A stretch of DNA of 45,845 bases from Colivivens sp964452915 (GCA_964452915.1 CAYVNW010000025.1:1-45845); one strand, 5' to 3'. Counted from the first letter of the stretch, positions 8,501 through 19,001 are shown. Notes: generated by a model from the sequence alone, not told the origin. Numbers and translations: made by a program.

Positions 8501-8926
8501 TCAGTTATGCATATGACGTCTCATTTCCATATAATCTTGAAGAATGATTGTGGCACTTATTTTGTCGACAAGGGGTTTGTTTTGTCTGGCTTTTTTCCTT
8601 ATACCGCTTTCGATTATCGCTTTGTGTGCGAGTACTGATGTGTACCGTTCATCAAAATAGTCAATGGGAATGTTGGGGTAGATTTTGCGCAAACGGTTTA
8701 CGAATGGTTGGATGCGCTTCATATTCTCCGAGTCCTGGCCGTTTGTCTGTCGTGGTTGTCCTATCACGATCCGTTCCACATTTTCTTTCTCCAAGTAATC
8801 CTGGAGGAATTCAAATAGGGTAGAGGTATCGATTGTTGCCAAACCGTTTGCGATGATTTGCAATGGGTCGGTAACTGCAAGTCCTGCACGTTTCTTTCCG
8901 TAATCGATTGATAGTATTCGTGACAT
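8501..8926 (-). CDS. ruvX: Putative Holliday junction resolvase / pre-16S rRNA nuclease
   Basis: A 141-residue RNase H-fold nuclease of the YqgF family. The N-terminal ILSIDYGKKRAGLAV holds the first acidic residue. DYFDERYTS supplies the second conserved acidic residues, and DKISATIILQDYM the C-terminal Asp. Family members mature the 16S rRNA 5' end and were first annotated as RuvC-like resolvases. It is compact and intact, upstream of def on the minus strand. Confidence 0.93.
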   Translation of the reverse strand: MSRILSIDYGKKRAGLAVTDPLQIIANGLATIDTSTLFEFLQDYLEKENVERIVIGQPRQTNGQDSENMKRIQPFVNRLRKIYPNIPIDYFDERYTSVLAHKAIIESGIRKKARQNKPLVDKISATIILQDYMEMRRHMHN

Positions 8927-8958
8927 TTACGCTTGGCTCTTTGTTCGGGCAGTATTTG

Positions 8959-10359
8959 TTATAGTTCGCCTTTTGATTTCAAATATTTAATCCATGCCAG
9001 ATTGTATTGGCACACCGCGTCTACTTTGTTGGCATAGCTGTCTTGCCATATGGCTTGTGACTCCAAATAGTCGGATAGGGTTTCAAACCCAACCTCGTAT
9101 TGTTGTTTTGAAAGTTTCATATTTTCTTCTGCCTGCTCAAATGCTGACTGGGTCAGATTGACTTCCTTGTTAGCTTCTTCTACATTGTTGATAGCTTGTT
9201 GTTGTTCGAGCATCATTTTTTCGCTGAGGTCTTCTTGCTCCAGTTTAGCGATCTGTTGCTTTGCTTTTGCCGACCTGACCTTATTGATCCCTTCGCCAAA
9301 ATTGAACAACGGCATTTTCAGACCGACAGAAACGTATGCAGAACCGTTATCGAGTAGTTTGCGTCCACTGAATTCAGCTCCGTTAGTGTAGGTGTAACCT
9401 CCCATGAATACCACATTAGGCAAATAGTCGCTTCTGGTAAGTGAAACTTCTTGTCCGGCCAATTCTACTTTCTTGTTAAGTATTTCGTATTCGGAGCGTT
9501 TGCTTATGTCGATGTTGCTGTCTGTAGTTTTGTTCGCACTGCCATTCAAGAACCCTGTATCAACTACATCGATTGAACTTGTGAGCGGCTTTCCTATAAA
9601 GTGACACAGGTTCATACATGCCAACCTGTAGGCATTTTCTGCTTTGGTGATATTGAGGTCAGCTTCGTTTAGTTTCACTTGTACTTTCATCATGTCGTTC
9701 CGAGTCTTCAATCCGTGTTCAAATGCACTTTTGACGTTCTTCATTAACTCTTGCAACAGATCTTTGTACTTGTTCGCTACTTGTATCATTTCTTTTGCTC
9801 TTATCGCAAGGAAGTATGTTTCTTCTGTTTGAACAATTATGTCGGATTGTGTAAGAGTAATATTAAGTGCAGCTATGTCTTTCCCTATTTTCGACATTTT
9901 GTATGCGCTTGTAATTTTCCCTCCCATGTAGATTGGCTGTGTGAGGTTGATTCCGCCCATAAAAATGTTCTTGACTTTGTATTCGAACTTTTGGTCGGGA
10001 AACATGGCGTACCGGTTCATCGTGTAACTTCCATCTGAATTTACAGTCACATCGGGCACATACTGACCAAGTGCAGATGAGTAGTTGTATATTGGAAGAT
10101 TGCCTCCGGTCATCGTGAGGTCGCCTTTTGCAGTGGAGTAAACATCGAACGCTGTAAGGTTGATGCGCGGAAAGAAATTTGATTTGTATGTTTTCACGTT
10201 AAATTCCAACTGCTTGTCTTGAATGTTAGCTTTTGCAATTTCCTTATTGTAGGCAATTGCCATTTCGCGGCATTGCTGGAGAGTAAGACTCTCAGACTGT
10301 GCCTTGCTTATTACGGGGGATGCCGCAAGAATCAGTATATATAATGTTTTGAGTCTCAT
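8959..10359 (-). CDS. TolC-family outer-membrane efflux channel
   Basis: A 466-residue outer-membrane factor with a signal peptide (TLYILILAASPVISKAQ) and two OEP repeats. Long helical stretches alternate with beta segments (MGGYTYTNGAEFSGRKL; NNVEEANKEVNLTQSAFEQA). The C-terminal QQYEVGFETLSDYLESQ segment is typical of the second helical hairpin. The start overlaps the stop of the RND pump by 4 nt, so translation is probably coupled. It should form the exit duct for the pump encoded just upstream. Confidence 0.93.
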   Translation of the reverse strand: MRLKTLYILILAASPVISKAQSESLTLQQCREMAIAYNKEIAKANIQDKQLEFNVKTYKSNFFPRINLTAFDVYSTAKGDLTMTGGNLPIYNYSSALGQYVPDVTVNSDGSYTMNRYAMFPDQKFEYKVKNIFMGGINLTQPIYMGGKITSAYKMSKIGKDIAALNITLTQSDIIVQTEETYFLAIRAKEMIQVANKYKDLLQELMKNVKSAFEHGLKTRNDMMKVQVKLNEADLNITKAENAYRLACMNLCHFIGKPLTSSIDVVDTGFLNGSANKTTDSNIDISKRSEYEILNKKVELAGQEVSLTRSDYLPNVVFMGGYTYTNGAEFSGRKLLDNGSAYVSVGLKMPLFNFGEGINKVRSAKAKQQIAKLEQEDLSEKMMLEQQQAINNVEEANKEVNLTQSAFEQAEENMKLSKQQYEVGFETLSDYLESQAIWQDSYANKVDAVCQYNLAWIKYLKSKGEL

Positions 10360-13300
10360 AGTTTGAAGAATAATGAATATAATACCGGAATAAACAGTAG
10401 GGTGATGAGTGTTCCAACAAACAAGCCTCCCATGATGGTCACTGCAAGTGAGCCGAACATGGCATCAGGCAATAGTGGAATCATACCCAAGATGGTGGTT
10501 AGGGCTGCGTTCATGACTGGACGGAGACGGCTCTTTGCACTGTTGATAAGTGCGTACCGTGGTTCCAATCCACTATTGATTTCCAAGGAGATCTCGTCCA
10601 TCAATACTATACCATTTTTTATCATCATACCAATCAGTCCTAATACTCCGACTACTGCGACAAAGCCGAATGGTTTGCCTGAAAGCATCACAGACGGGAT
10701 TACGCCTATAAGTATAAGCGGTACGCAACAGAATATTATGGTTGGCTTTTTGTAGTCTTTGAACAGCAAGATCAGGATTGCTATCATTATGATGATTGCC
10801 AAAGGAAAATTGGCAAACAGATACTTCATTGAGAGGTCGCTTGCTTTCTTCTCTCCTTCCCATGTGAGGTTGTACCCCTCAGGCAATTTCAGTTTTGACA
10901 GCTCCTGGGCAAAAGCTGCACGTGCTTCTTCTGTGCCATAACCTGGTCGTGGACTGCATTGCAAGCGTTGTGAGCGTTCGCTGTTGTAACGCATAACTAC
11001 AGGGTCTTCCCAACCTATGTCAATCGATTTGATGATTTGACGTAGTTGTGTTGTTCCTGTCAGGTCTTCAATCAACTTCTCCTTGTTATATGAGCCGGCG
11101 ACAATTTTATCTAAGGTTTCCTTATTGGCTATGCGTGCAATATTAGGAAGCATGCCGAATACCTCTACATCGTGCAGGTTTTCTATGTGCTTGCCATCAT
11201 TATCCACACATTTTATATATATCTGTTTGGGATCGATTCCGTCATAGAACTTGCCGATAGGAATTCCTCCAGTATATGCAAGGATTGATGTGCCTACTTC
11301 GCTACGACTCAACCCGCTTGTACGTGCTGTCGGCTGGTTGTATTCCACCTTCATTACAGGTACTCTTGGTTCCCAATCGGTTGTAGGAAGGTATACCATG
11401 TCGCTGTTGCGAACGATATTCATAGCTGAGTCGGTAAGATGGTGCAGTACCTCTGGATCCGGTCCGGTAAACACTGCCTCAATAGGGTATTTTTTATACA
11501 TTAGGTTGTAGCGTTTGAGTTTCACGTATGCCTGTGGGTAGCGTTTTGTGAGTTCGGCTTGAATATCATCGATGTTTGCAACAAGGTCGGCAGAGGATGT
11601 GAAATCTATGATTAGTTCTCCATACGACAGTGATGGATTGGCAATGCTGCGTACAAGATTGTACCGGCTTGGTGTTCCTCCGATTGAAGTTGTGATGTGG
11701 GTTACTTCCTTGCGTGTTTTCAGATAATCACTTATTTCCTGTAAATCCGCTTCCACTTGAGTAGAGTTGGTGCCTTCCGGCAGTTTGTATTCCATGTAGA
11801 GTTGGTCATACTCCATGTCGGGAAAGAATGCCTGGTTGATGAACTTATAGCAGAATGCGCTGATTGCAACTAAAGAGATTGCTCCGACTACTACGACCGC
11901 TCTATGTCCGAGACAGAATTGCAAAATCTTTTCGAGTATGACGTATGATTTGCCTTTATATAGGTCTTCAGTTGATTCTTTTTTCTCGTTCGCATTTTTT
12001 TTGTTGGATTTACCGTCTTTAAAGAGCATCCATTTGCACATAAGCGGAACTTGTATTAGTGCGAGTACCCAGCTGAGCAACAGTGATACAGCAAGTACAA
12101 TGAAGAGGTCACGTACGTAGAGTCCTGTAGTGTCAGGACTCATAAATATTGGCAGGAAGGCGAGTATTGCAATGAGTGTGGCACCCAACAGTGGCATGGC
12201 AGTCTTTTTACCTATGTCTGTAAGTGCGTTCATCATTGGTTTGCCAAGTTCCTTATCTACTAAAACTCCATCGACAATAACTATCGCATTATCTACCAAC
12301 ATGCCCATTGCAAGTATGAATGAGGCAAGACTTACTCTTTGCAGCGAACCATCCATGCCGTTGAGAACTAATATTGAACCAAATACGATAGTAACCAAAC
12401 ATAAACCGATGATGACGCCACTTTTGAAGCCCATGGAAAAGATGAGGACCAGTACGACGATAAGCACTGACTCAAGAAGGTTGATCATGAAGTTGTTGAG
12501 TGCATCGGATACACGTTCTGGCTGAAAGAATACTTTGTGGTATTCTACACCTGCAGGGAACCGCGGTTGAAGATCTTTCAGCGTTTGTTCAACGACTGTG
12601 CCGACTTGGGTGACGTCCTTATCATCGGAGCAGGCTATGGAAATACCTATAGCATGTTCTCCGTCGTATTTAAGTTCGTTGCGTGTAGGGTCTTCATAGT
12701 CCTCTGTAACTTCTGCTATGTCCTTGATGCGCAACTGTTCGTCGTCGTGCCCTTGGATGAGCATGTTGCCAATATCTTCTGTATTATTGAACCTGTCGGT
12801 GACAGTCACGCGTATACGGTTGGTTCCGTTATCGTAGTAGCCTGAGTATACAGATTTGTTTTGTCCGTTAAGGGTTTGTATGACCTCGGTTGGCATGACT
12901 CCGAGATTGCCCATTTTGTCAGGTTGGAGTTTTATGTTTATACATTGGCTGCGTTTACCATATAAGTCTACGCGGCATACTCCTTCGATATTAAGTATCT
13001 CACGCTTGATCAACTCTGCGTAGTCGTTAAGTTCCTTATCGTTTAGCCCTTCGCCGGTAAGTGCGTAGAACATTCCATAAACATCTCCAAAATCGTCTTG
13101 TACGATAGGTGTGCTGGCACCTTCAGGCAGGTTGCCTTGGATATTCGTGATTTTGCGGCGTACCAAGTCCCACTGACGCTCTACGTCTTTGGTTGTTGAT
13201 ACCAGCTCGACGGTGATGATGCTCAAGTCGTTCATTGACTGGCTTTGTACATTATCGACTGACGAGACTTCGCGTATTGCTTTCTCTAACTTATCTGTCA

Positions 13301-13487
13301 CTTCAAGCTCAACTTCGTGAGCCGATGCTCCAGGATATGTTGTAACGACCAAAGCTTGACGTACTGTTATGACAGGATCCTCGTATTTACTCATTGAACG
13401 GTATCCGAAGTATCCGCCGATAATGAGTACTATGATAAGGAAGTTGACAAGCTTCGTGTTATTTAATGCCCATTTACTTAAATCCAT
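10356..13487 (-). CDS. RND efflux pump, inner-membrane transporter
   Basis: A 1043-residue AcrB/HAE-type proton-driven exporter. The first membrane helix is at residues 13-30. A cluster of helices at 335-500 carries the proton-relay region LAMGMLVDNAIVIVDG (Asp399). A second cluster is at about 850-1040, and large periplasmic loops lie between. Length and architecture are standard. It overlaps the adaptor by 1 nt and the TolC-like gene by 4 nt, so the three form one operon. Substrate cannot be read from sequence; drugs, bile acids or detergents are usual for this type. Confidence 0.95.
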   Translation of the reverse strand: MDLSKWALNNTKLVNFLIIVLIIGGYFGYRSMSKYEDPVITVRQALVVTTYPGASAHEVELEVTDKLEKAIREVSSVDNVQSQSMNDLSIITVELVSTTKDVERQWDLVRRKITNIQGNLPEGASTPIVQDDFGDVYGMFYALTGEGLNDKELNDYAELIKREILNIEGVCRVDLYGKRSQCINIKLQPDKMGNLGVMPTEVIQTLNGQNKSVYSGYYDNGTNRIRVTVTDRFNNTEDIGNMLIQGHDDEQLRIKDIAEVTEDYEDPTRNELKYDGEHAIGISIACSDDKDVTQVGTVVEQTLKDLQPRFPAGVEYHKVFFQPERVSDALNNFMINLLESVLIVVLVLIFSMGFKSGVIIGLCLVTIVFGSILVLNGMDGSLQRVSLASFILAMGMLVDNAIVIVDGVLVDKELGKPMMNALTDIGKKTAMPLLGATLIAILAFLPIFMSPDTTGLYVRDLFIVLAVSLLLSWVLALIQVPLMCKWMLFKDGKSNKKNANEKKESTEDLYKGKSYVILEKILQFCLGHRAVVVVGAISLVAISAFCYKFINQAFFPDMEYDQLYMEYKLPEGTNSTQVEADLQEISDYLKTRKEVTHITTSIGGTPSRYNLVRSIANPSLSYGELIIDFTSSADLVANIDDIQAELTKRYPQAYVKLKRYNLMYKKYPIEAVFTGPDPEVLHHLTDSAMNIVRNSDMVYLPTTDWEPRVPVMKVEYNQPTARTSGLSRSEVGTSILAYTGGIPIGKFYDGIDPKQIYIKCVDNDGKHIENLHDVEVFGMLPNIARIANKETLDKIVAGSYNKEKLIEDLTGTTQLRQIIKSIDIGWEDPVVMRYNSERSQRLQCSPRPGYGTEEARAAFAQELSKLKLPEGYNLTWEGEKKASDLSMKYLFANFPLAIIIMIAILILLFKDYKKPTIIFCCVPLILIGVIPSVMLSGKPFGFVAVVGVLGLIGMMIKNGIVLMDEISLEINSGLEPRYALINSAKSRLRPVMNAALTTILGMIPLLPDAMFGSLAVTIMGGLFVGTLITLLFIPVLYSLFFKL

Positions 13488-14560
13488 TATAACAGTCCTC
13501 CAACGTTAGATTTTGATGGTTTTGGTAGTGGTGTAACTTTCTGTCCGTCGGTGATGTAGTGAACACCTGATGAAACGACAGTCTCTCCGTCTTGCAGTCC
13601 ACTGCTTATTTCTGCGTAGCCTCGAGTGTTGAGGCGGCTCACTGTTACTTTACGACTCTTAATTGTACCGCTTTTAGCATCGTATACAAATACTTTACTT
13701 TCTCCATTATCACTAAGAACTGCCGTTGTAGGAACGCTTACTATAGTATTAGAGCTGTCTTTGGCGATGTCGGCATATACCATGACGCTCATTCCTGGAG
13801 TAATCTTTGACTGGTCATAACTGTCTTTGAATTGCAGGCGCACAGTGTAAAGCTGGCTTGCATTGGCTTCAGGACTTATGCTTTTTACTGACAAAGGGTA
13901 TACACCTTCGGGCAAGATGTCAAATTTGCAATACACGCTGTTCAGTAAGTCACGGTTTGCATAGTCAAATGCGGATATATTAATTTCGACTTCCACTGTT
14001 TTGCTTCCGAACATTGATATGATCGGTAAGCCGGCACTTACGGTTTCTCCTGCTTCGTGAAGCACTTCCTGCACATATCCATCGATGGGGGATACTAATT
14101 TCGTGTCGTTCAGCTGGTTCCGGTGGTTGCTTAGTTTTTGTGTTACCTGTTCTAGTCCGTAACGAGCCTTATCGTAGTTGCTTGCGGTTGTGTTTCCTTC
14201 CTTGTACATCGCAATAATACGTTCAGCGTCGGCTTTGACATTCTGGTACTCGGCTTCTGTGGCACTGAGTTGCACCTGATAGTCACGTGGGTCCATCGTT
14301 GCTATGAGCTGGCCTTTCTTGACGTGATCGCCTTCTTTGACGTATACCTTCAGTATTGGTCCGCTGACACGAAACGATACATTGACTTCATCTGCTGATT
14401 TTGTTTTTCCTGGGTAGCTTATGGTTCCGAAGTTTCCTGTACCTTTCGCTACTTCTGTTTTTACATACTGAGTCTGATCCGACTCTTTTTTATTTTTGCA
14501 GCCGGTTATAAGCAGTGCAAAAGATGCTAACGTAAGAACAATTAATATTCCCCGATTCAT
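13487..14560 (-). CDS. RND efflux periplasmic adaptor, lipoprotein
   Basis: A 357-residue membrane-fusion protein. The N-terminus has a lipoprotein signal ending LLITGC, with Cys21 as the lipidated residue. The lipoyl/biotinyl-like half motifs follow (VYVKEGDHVKKGQLIATMDP and SPIDGYVQEVLHEAGETVSAG), separated by a coiled-coil hairpin at about 85-140, then a beta-barrel domain and a C-terminal QDGETVVSSGVHYITDGQKV segment. It bridges the RND pump and the outer-membrane channel. First gene of the operon, with a complete promoter about 92 nt upstream. Confidence 0.94.
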   Translation of the reverse strand: MNRGILIVLTLASFALLITGCKNKKESDQTQYVKTEVAKGTGNFGTISYPGKTKSADEVNVSFRVSGPILKVYVKEGDHVKKGQLIATMDPRDYQVQLSATEAEYQNVKADAERIIAMYKEGNTTASNYDKARYGLEQVTQKLSNHRNQLNDTKLVSPIDGYVQEVLHEAGETVSAGLPIISMFGSKTVEVEINISAFDYANRDLLNSVYCKFDILPEGVYPLSVKSISPEANASQLYTVRLQFKDSYDQSKITPGMSVMVYADIAKDSSNTIVSVPTTAVLSDNGESKVFVYDAKSGTIKSRKVTVSRLNTRGYAEISSGLQDGETVVSSGVHYITDGQKVTPLPKPSKSNVGGLL

Positions 14561-14651
14561 AATACTATATTTTATTTAATCCGTTTAGTTTGTCATATTA
14601 GATTTTGGATGGCAAACTATGCCTTCCTTTTTACGCTTTAAATTTGACGTG

Positions 14652-14683
14652 CAAAGTTAGCTCTTTTTTCCAACATATACAAA
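14652..14683 (-). promoter_or_regulatory. Promoter of the RND efflux operon
   Basis: On the minus strand: TTTG (14680-14683), a 20-nt spacer, and TAACTTTG (14652-14659). This is one of the clearest promoters in the window. The 5' UTR would be about 85 nt. Confidence 0.75.
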
Positions 14684-14815
14684 GTAAAAAGGAGTTGGAG
14701 TTTTAGTTTTATATTTTATTTTGTTGATTTGAATCCAAATGGAACATATAAAACTGCGTTAAGTACATTTATTCGGGCCGTTTATTATTTAATTCGTAAT
14801 TATAGTCGGAGTAGG

Positions 14816-16021
14816 TCATTCATTTCCTTTTCCTTTCATGTCGGCGATTATAGTGAAAAATGCGTCACCGCTTGAGTTGAGCGCTGTCTCAAACGAGTCT
14901 TGTACTACACCAATTATGAATCCTACGGCGACTGCTTGCATCGCTATGTCATCGGATATTCCAAATAGTGAGCATGCCATCGGGATCAGTAGCAAAGAAC
15001 CGCCGGGGATACCCGACGCACCGCATGCTCCCAATGCCGCAAGGAAACATAGAAGGAGTGCGCTTGCAAAATTAACTTCTACACCGAGTGTGTGGCATAA
15101 CGAGAGGACAAATATTGTTATAGTTACAGCTGCGCCATTCATATTTATTGTTGCGCCAAGAGGAATGCTTACTGAGTAGAAATCGCTGTTCACACCCATG
15201 TGTTGGCATAAGTTCATGTTGACAGGAATATTGGCTGCGGAAGAGCGAGTGAAGAATGCACTCAATCCGCTTTCCTTAACGCACTGCCATAAAATTTTAT
15301 ATGGGTTACGCCTGACGACAGCCCATGCAAGAAGTGGATTGGTTACGAATGCGGTGAACAGCATACAGCCTACAAGCAGCAAGATAAGTCTGCCGTATTC
15401 TGTGAATATTTCTATGCCATTCTCTGAAACAGCCGAGAATACTAATCCGATTACTCCGAATGGAGCGAATTGTATTATCCAACTTACTATCTTTGATACC
15501 GCCTGAGCAAAATCATACAGACATTGTTTCGTCTGGTCTGATGCTATGCCTTTTAATGTAAGTCCTAATGTAATTGCCCAAAATAGTATGCCTAAATAGC
15601 GTCCTTCGCTGAGGGACTCTATAGGATTGGATACGATACTCGACAGCAAGTTGATGAATACGTCAGTGATGCCCTTGGGTGCTTCTTCAGAGGCTGATTC
15701 TTGAAGTGTTATGGTTACCGGATCTATAAAGCTTCCTATAACTGCTACAACTGCAGCTATCAGTGTAGACACGATGTAGAGTAGTATGACTGTCTTGAAA
15801 CGCGGCCCGGTATTCCCTTGTGCATTTGCAATTGAGGACATGACAAGTATTCCAACAAGAATTGGAGCAATTGCTTTCAAGATGCCGACAAACAATGTTC
15901 CCAGGATTGAGAAACCTGTCAGCTGTGGTACCGCCAGTCCTAAAATCAAACCGACTATGAGTCCTGCTACTATTCTGAACACCAAGCTGCATGATATCCA
16001 TCGCCTTATTATATAATTCAT
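14816..16021 (-). CDS. sstT: Serine/threonine:Na+ symporter (SstT type)
   Basis: A 401-residue member of the dicarboxylate/amino acid:cation symporter (DAACS) family. It has about eight membrane helices and the re-entrant-loop motif TRSSAANIPVNM (SSxxNIP-like), with NMNGAAVTITIFVL later, typical of SstT. Length matches SstT. It imports serine and threonine with sodium. It lies 56 nt downstream of the GH27 gene on the same strand with no obvious own promoter, so it may be read from the GH27 promoter. Confidence 0.9.
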   Translation of the reverse strand: MNYIIRRWISCSLVFRIVAGLIVGLILGLAVPQLTGFSILGTLFVGILKAIAPILVGILVMSSIANAQGNTGPRFKTVILLYIVSTLIAAVVAVIGSFIDPVTITLQESASEEAPKGITDVFINLLSSIVSNPIESLSEGRYLGILFWAITLGLTLKGIASDQTKQCLYDFAQAVSKIVSWIIQFAPFGVIGLVFSAVSENGIEIFTEYGRLILLLVGCMLFTAFVTNPLLAWAVVRRNPYKILWQCVKESGLSAFFTRSSAANIPVNMNLCQHMGVNSDFYSVSIPLGATINMNGAAVTITIFVLSLCHTLGVEVNFASALLLCFLAALGACGASGIPGGSLLLIPMACSLFGISDDIAMQAVAVGFIIGVVQDSFETALNSSGDAFFTIIADMKGKGNE

Positions 16022-16077
16022 ATATTTGTGTTTTTTCTTTTCTGTTGTTTTATGAGGAGGCTTGCCGGATAATATAA

Positions 16078-18594
16078 CTATCTTACAAGGAGTTTCTTGC
16101 CTTTGAACACGTATATTCCTGGCTGAAGGTCATTCAGACTGGTTGAAATCTGTCTGCCGTTCATGTCGTATACACCGTTTGAACCGGTTTGTAATACCAT
16201 ATTGATAGCCTCATCTTTTGATATGCTTTCGATCGCACTGTTCTCATTATCACCTAAGCGGTAGAGCTTTACTCCGTGATTAGGAACTTTGACTGCAATT
16301 TGACCGGTGACTGTACCCTCACTTGCTTTTTCCCAAATGTTATATACAGGCACTTCCTCGTCTGTAGAGTAGCCAAATTGGGTGAGGTCTACGGTTATTT
16401 CCTGTGTCGTGGTTGTGTAGAACAAAAATTCCATGGTTGTACCCGTTGTAGATGGGTTGTCGGTGTCGCAACTGGAGTCATATCCGCAAAGTGCCTTGAA
16501 TGTCTTGTATTTGTGGTTCGCTGGTAAATCGTAAATTAGAGTACACTCAGCATTTAGTCCTAATCCTGTAGTATATGACTTGCCGTCGACTCGGAGCCTT
16601 CCGCCTTCAACATTCTTGTTAGTGTTGACGTTTCCCCATTGGCTGATGTATGAAGCGTAATTAAGCGATGTCAGTGATACTTCGTTCCCGTCTTCGTCAA
16701 TCAAAACTGGATTAATAAGGTCAGCACGATCGTAACTGAATCCGTCGCCATAATTGCTTACAACTATCTTGAGTTGCTCTGCACCGGTTACGTCAAATTC
16801 CACGTTAGCGGACTTGGTTCCGCTTCGCGATATAAGTCCTGTACGTGCCTGCGTGTTGTCTTGCTCGCTTGTCAGTGGGTTGGCATCGAACACCATGAAC
16901 CTTATTGAGGTTGTCGACCCAGTTTGGTTTATGCCGCTGTCGTCTGCCGCTCCTGCTGCCTTGAACCGCACTACGTCCATACTGTCAGGAATTGTAAAGA
17001 ATAGGGCAGAGTTAGCGTCTGTGGAAAAACCTCGGTCGTATGTGACTCCCATTACGGTCATCTTGCTTCCGGTCTGCACATTGCGGTTCTCATACACGCG
17101 GTTGAAGTAAGAATCGGTATAAGTGCGTGTCAGATAGTCGCCTGTCAGCGGCACCTCTGTGCCGTCGCGTAACACGAGGGTAGGGTTGAGCCAGTCGGCA
17201 TGGTCGTAGTTATAGTTATCTCCTCCATCGTCTACAACGAGGACTAATGTCTTGCTTCCTTCATTCCAGTCTATATCTACGTCCACTTTGTGCCCTTCGG
17301 TTGTGTAAGCTACGGTTTCCGATTTATATAAGGCTTTGTTGCCTACAATCCAACGGTTGTTGTCACGTTGGAACAGGGCAAGGTAGCGGTTTCCTGTAGC
17401 CGGGTCCACACTCGTCCACACAGTCTGTCCCAAGTCCTCATCGTTGTTTACCTGGTGGGCATCTTCGCCGTAGTTGTGCATAGAAAGATATTCCTCGTTG
17501 GTCAGCAGTGAGTTTGTGAAGTCATCATTCTTAGTCATTTCACCACCAAAGAACAGAGGAGAGTGACAGATTCCCCATAATGTCATCACGGAGTACTGCT
17601 CGTTCTCCGTGAGACGGGTCCACCGTCCGCTTTGTGCGCTTGTATATCCTGGGTCGGCTACGGTCATTGCAATTTGTCCGAGAGGCAGTATGTCGCAATC
17701 GGCATAGTTGCCCTTTCGTGTGTATTTCGACCACTCGTTGGCTTCATTGAATACAAGGTCCACCGAACTCCAGTTGTCCCATAAGTCGTCCATCATGCGC
17801 CACATGTTCGCGTTTGCCAGACAGTCCTCAGCATAGACGTATTGAGTCTTGCCTGGTGACAGACTGAGTACAATCGGCCTGCCGCACTGGTCGATTGCCT
17901 TACGCAGCATTTTTATTTCGTCGTTATAGAAAGGCCTGCTTATATCATCCACTTTTATGAAGTCTACGCCCCATTGGGCATACAGGTCGATTATGCTGTT
18001 ATAGTAGAGTTGTCCGTATTCGTTGTTCTTGACCAGCAGATTGTCTTTCAGCCATGTGCAAGGAGGGGTGGTATTTGCATACACCTGGTTCCAAGCTACA
18101 TCTTCCGCACCGAGCAATTTATACGAAGATCCGACAACCGCTTTTGGCACTCCTCGCATAATATGTATGCCGAACTTAAGTCCCATGTGGTGGAGTGAGT
18201 CAGCCATGGCCTTAAATCCCTCGTTCTTGCCGTTTACTATTGCGGAAGGAAACCGTGTAGGCGATGGCAGATAACGTCCGTACTCATCAAGCACATAGTC
18301 CTGCGTACCGTTCTGGTTATAATTGCCGCCACCGAGTGAAGGGTGGTTGCAATACCATCTGATGTCGACTATGATGTAATTCCATCCATATTTGTTCAAT
18401 CCGTGGTCTACGATGTATTTCGCATTTTGCATCGTCAAGTCCTCGTTCACACTTGAGTAGTAACAATCCCACGAGTTCCAACCCATAGGGGGTGTCAGTG
18501 CCCACGTACGAAAAGTTGCTATTGTATCGCTCTCTTGTGCGATTACACTTGACATGATCAACATTAAAGCCAGCGCAAATTTAATTCTCTTCAT
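16078..18594 (-). CDS. Secreted GH27 alpha-galactosidase with NPCBM-like domains
   Basis: An 838-residue secreted enzyme. Signal peptide at residues 1-19, then a GH27 (alpha/beta)8 barrel (PPMGWNSWDCY signature). The likely nucleophile is Asp216 in IKVDD and the acid/base Asp270 in RMMDD. The C-terminal part holds two putative NPCBM-type modules (GVTYDRGFSTDANSALFFTI and DGKSYTTGLGLNAECTLIYD). The last 35 residues carry a Prevotella-type sorting tail (VYDMNGRQI ... PGIYVFKGKKLLVR). It should release alpha-linked galactose from plant galactosides or galactomannans. Galactose is the best guess; related GH27 enzymes act on other sugars. Confidence 0.92.
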   Translation of the reverse strand: MKRIKFALALMLIMSSVIAQESDTIATFRTWALTPPMGWNSWDCYYSSVNEDLTMQNAKYIVDHGLNKYGWNYIIVDIRWYCNHPSLGGGNYNQNGTQDYVLDEYGRYLPSPTRFPSAIVNGKNEGFKAMADSLHHMGLKFGIHIMRGVPKAVVGSSYKLLGAEDVAWNQVYANTTPPCTWLKDNLLVKNNEYGQLYYNSIIDLYAQWGVDFIKVDDISRPFYNDEIKMLRKAIDQCGRPIVLSLSPGKTQYVYAEDCLANANMWRMMDDLWDNWSSVDLVFNEANEWSKYTRKGNYADCDILPLGQIAMTVADPGYTSAQSGRWTRLTENEQYSVMTLWGICHSPLFFGGEMTKNDDFTNSLLTNEEYLSMHNYGEDAHQVNNDEDLGQTVWTSVDPATGNRYLALFQRDNNRWIVGNKALYKSETVAYTTEGHKVDVDIDWNEGSKTLVLVVDDGGDNYNYDHADWLNPTLVLRDGTEVPLTGDYLTRTYTDSYFNRVYENRNVQTGSKMTVMGVTYDRGFSTDANSALFFTIPDSMDVVRFKAAGAADDSGINQTGSTTSIRFMVFDANPLTSEQDNTQARTGLISRSGTKSANVEFDVTGAEQLKIVVSNYGDGFSYDRADLINPVLIDEDGNEVSLTSLNYASYISQWGNVNTNKNVEGGRLRVDGKSYTTGLGLNAECTLIYDLPANHKYKTFKALCGYDSSCDTDNPSTTGTTMEFLFYTTTTQEITVDLTQFGYSTDEEVPVYNIWEKASEGTVTGQIAVKVPNHGVKLYRLGDNENSAIESISKDEAINMVLQTGSNGVYDMNGRQISTSLNDLQPGIYVFKGKKLLVR

Positions 18595-18721
18595 TTAATA
18601 GTATGTTAATGTTATAAAGTTATATAGTGATAAGTATGTCGTACCCGTAAAATATATAATGTATAATGTATAAAATGAGTAATGCCGCCTGCCTATGCCA
18701 GCAACAATAATACTTTATGTG

Positions 18722-18729
18722 CAAAGGTA
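18722..18729 (-). promoter_or_regulatory. Promoter -7 box of the GH27 gene
   Basis: TACCTTTG on the minus strand about 128 nt upstream of the ATG, leaving a long leader. The gene-free stretch 18595-19076 contains this promoter, the promoter of the divergent PNPOx-like gene, and the inverted repeats at 18780-18804 and 18838-18854. Confidence 0.5.
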
Positions 18730-18779
18730 CATAAAAATTAAATAAAACATAACCGCATGACATATAAATCTGCCGTATG

Positions 18780-18804
18780 CATAACAATTTAGTGCAATGT
18801 TATG
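18780..18804. repeat. Inverted repeat upstream of the GH27 promoter
   Basis: CATAACA (18780-18786) and TGTTATG (18798-18804) are exact inverted copies with an 11-nt spacer, about 50 nt upstream of the GH27 -7 box. Possible operator. A second small palindrome, ATGACA/TGTCAT, lies at 18838-18854. Confidence 0.35.
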
Positions 18805-18993
18805 TATGTAAAGCAACAAAAAAGTTAATCTGCCCGAATGACATTGCGTGTCATCCTCTGTATAAAGGCTGTCGTGCAGAGCAGTGGCAAGACACTTGAA
18901 TATATGGGTTCCCTATCTCTATAATTGTGGATACTCTGAGTAGATATATAGAAAAACTTTATTGAATAATAAGGGTCGCATTTGGAATTTTAG

Positions 18994-19001
18994 TATATTT
19001 G
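18994..19001 (+). promoter_or_regulatory. Promoter -7 box of duplicated module, copy A
   Basis: TATATTTG, followed by a roughly 75-nt leader that is conserved (with differences) at 38582-38662 in front of the second copy of this module. Confidence 0.5.
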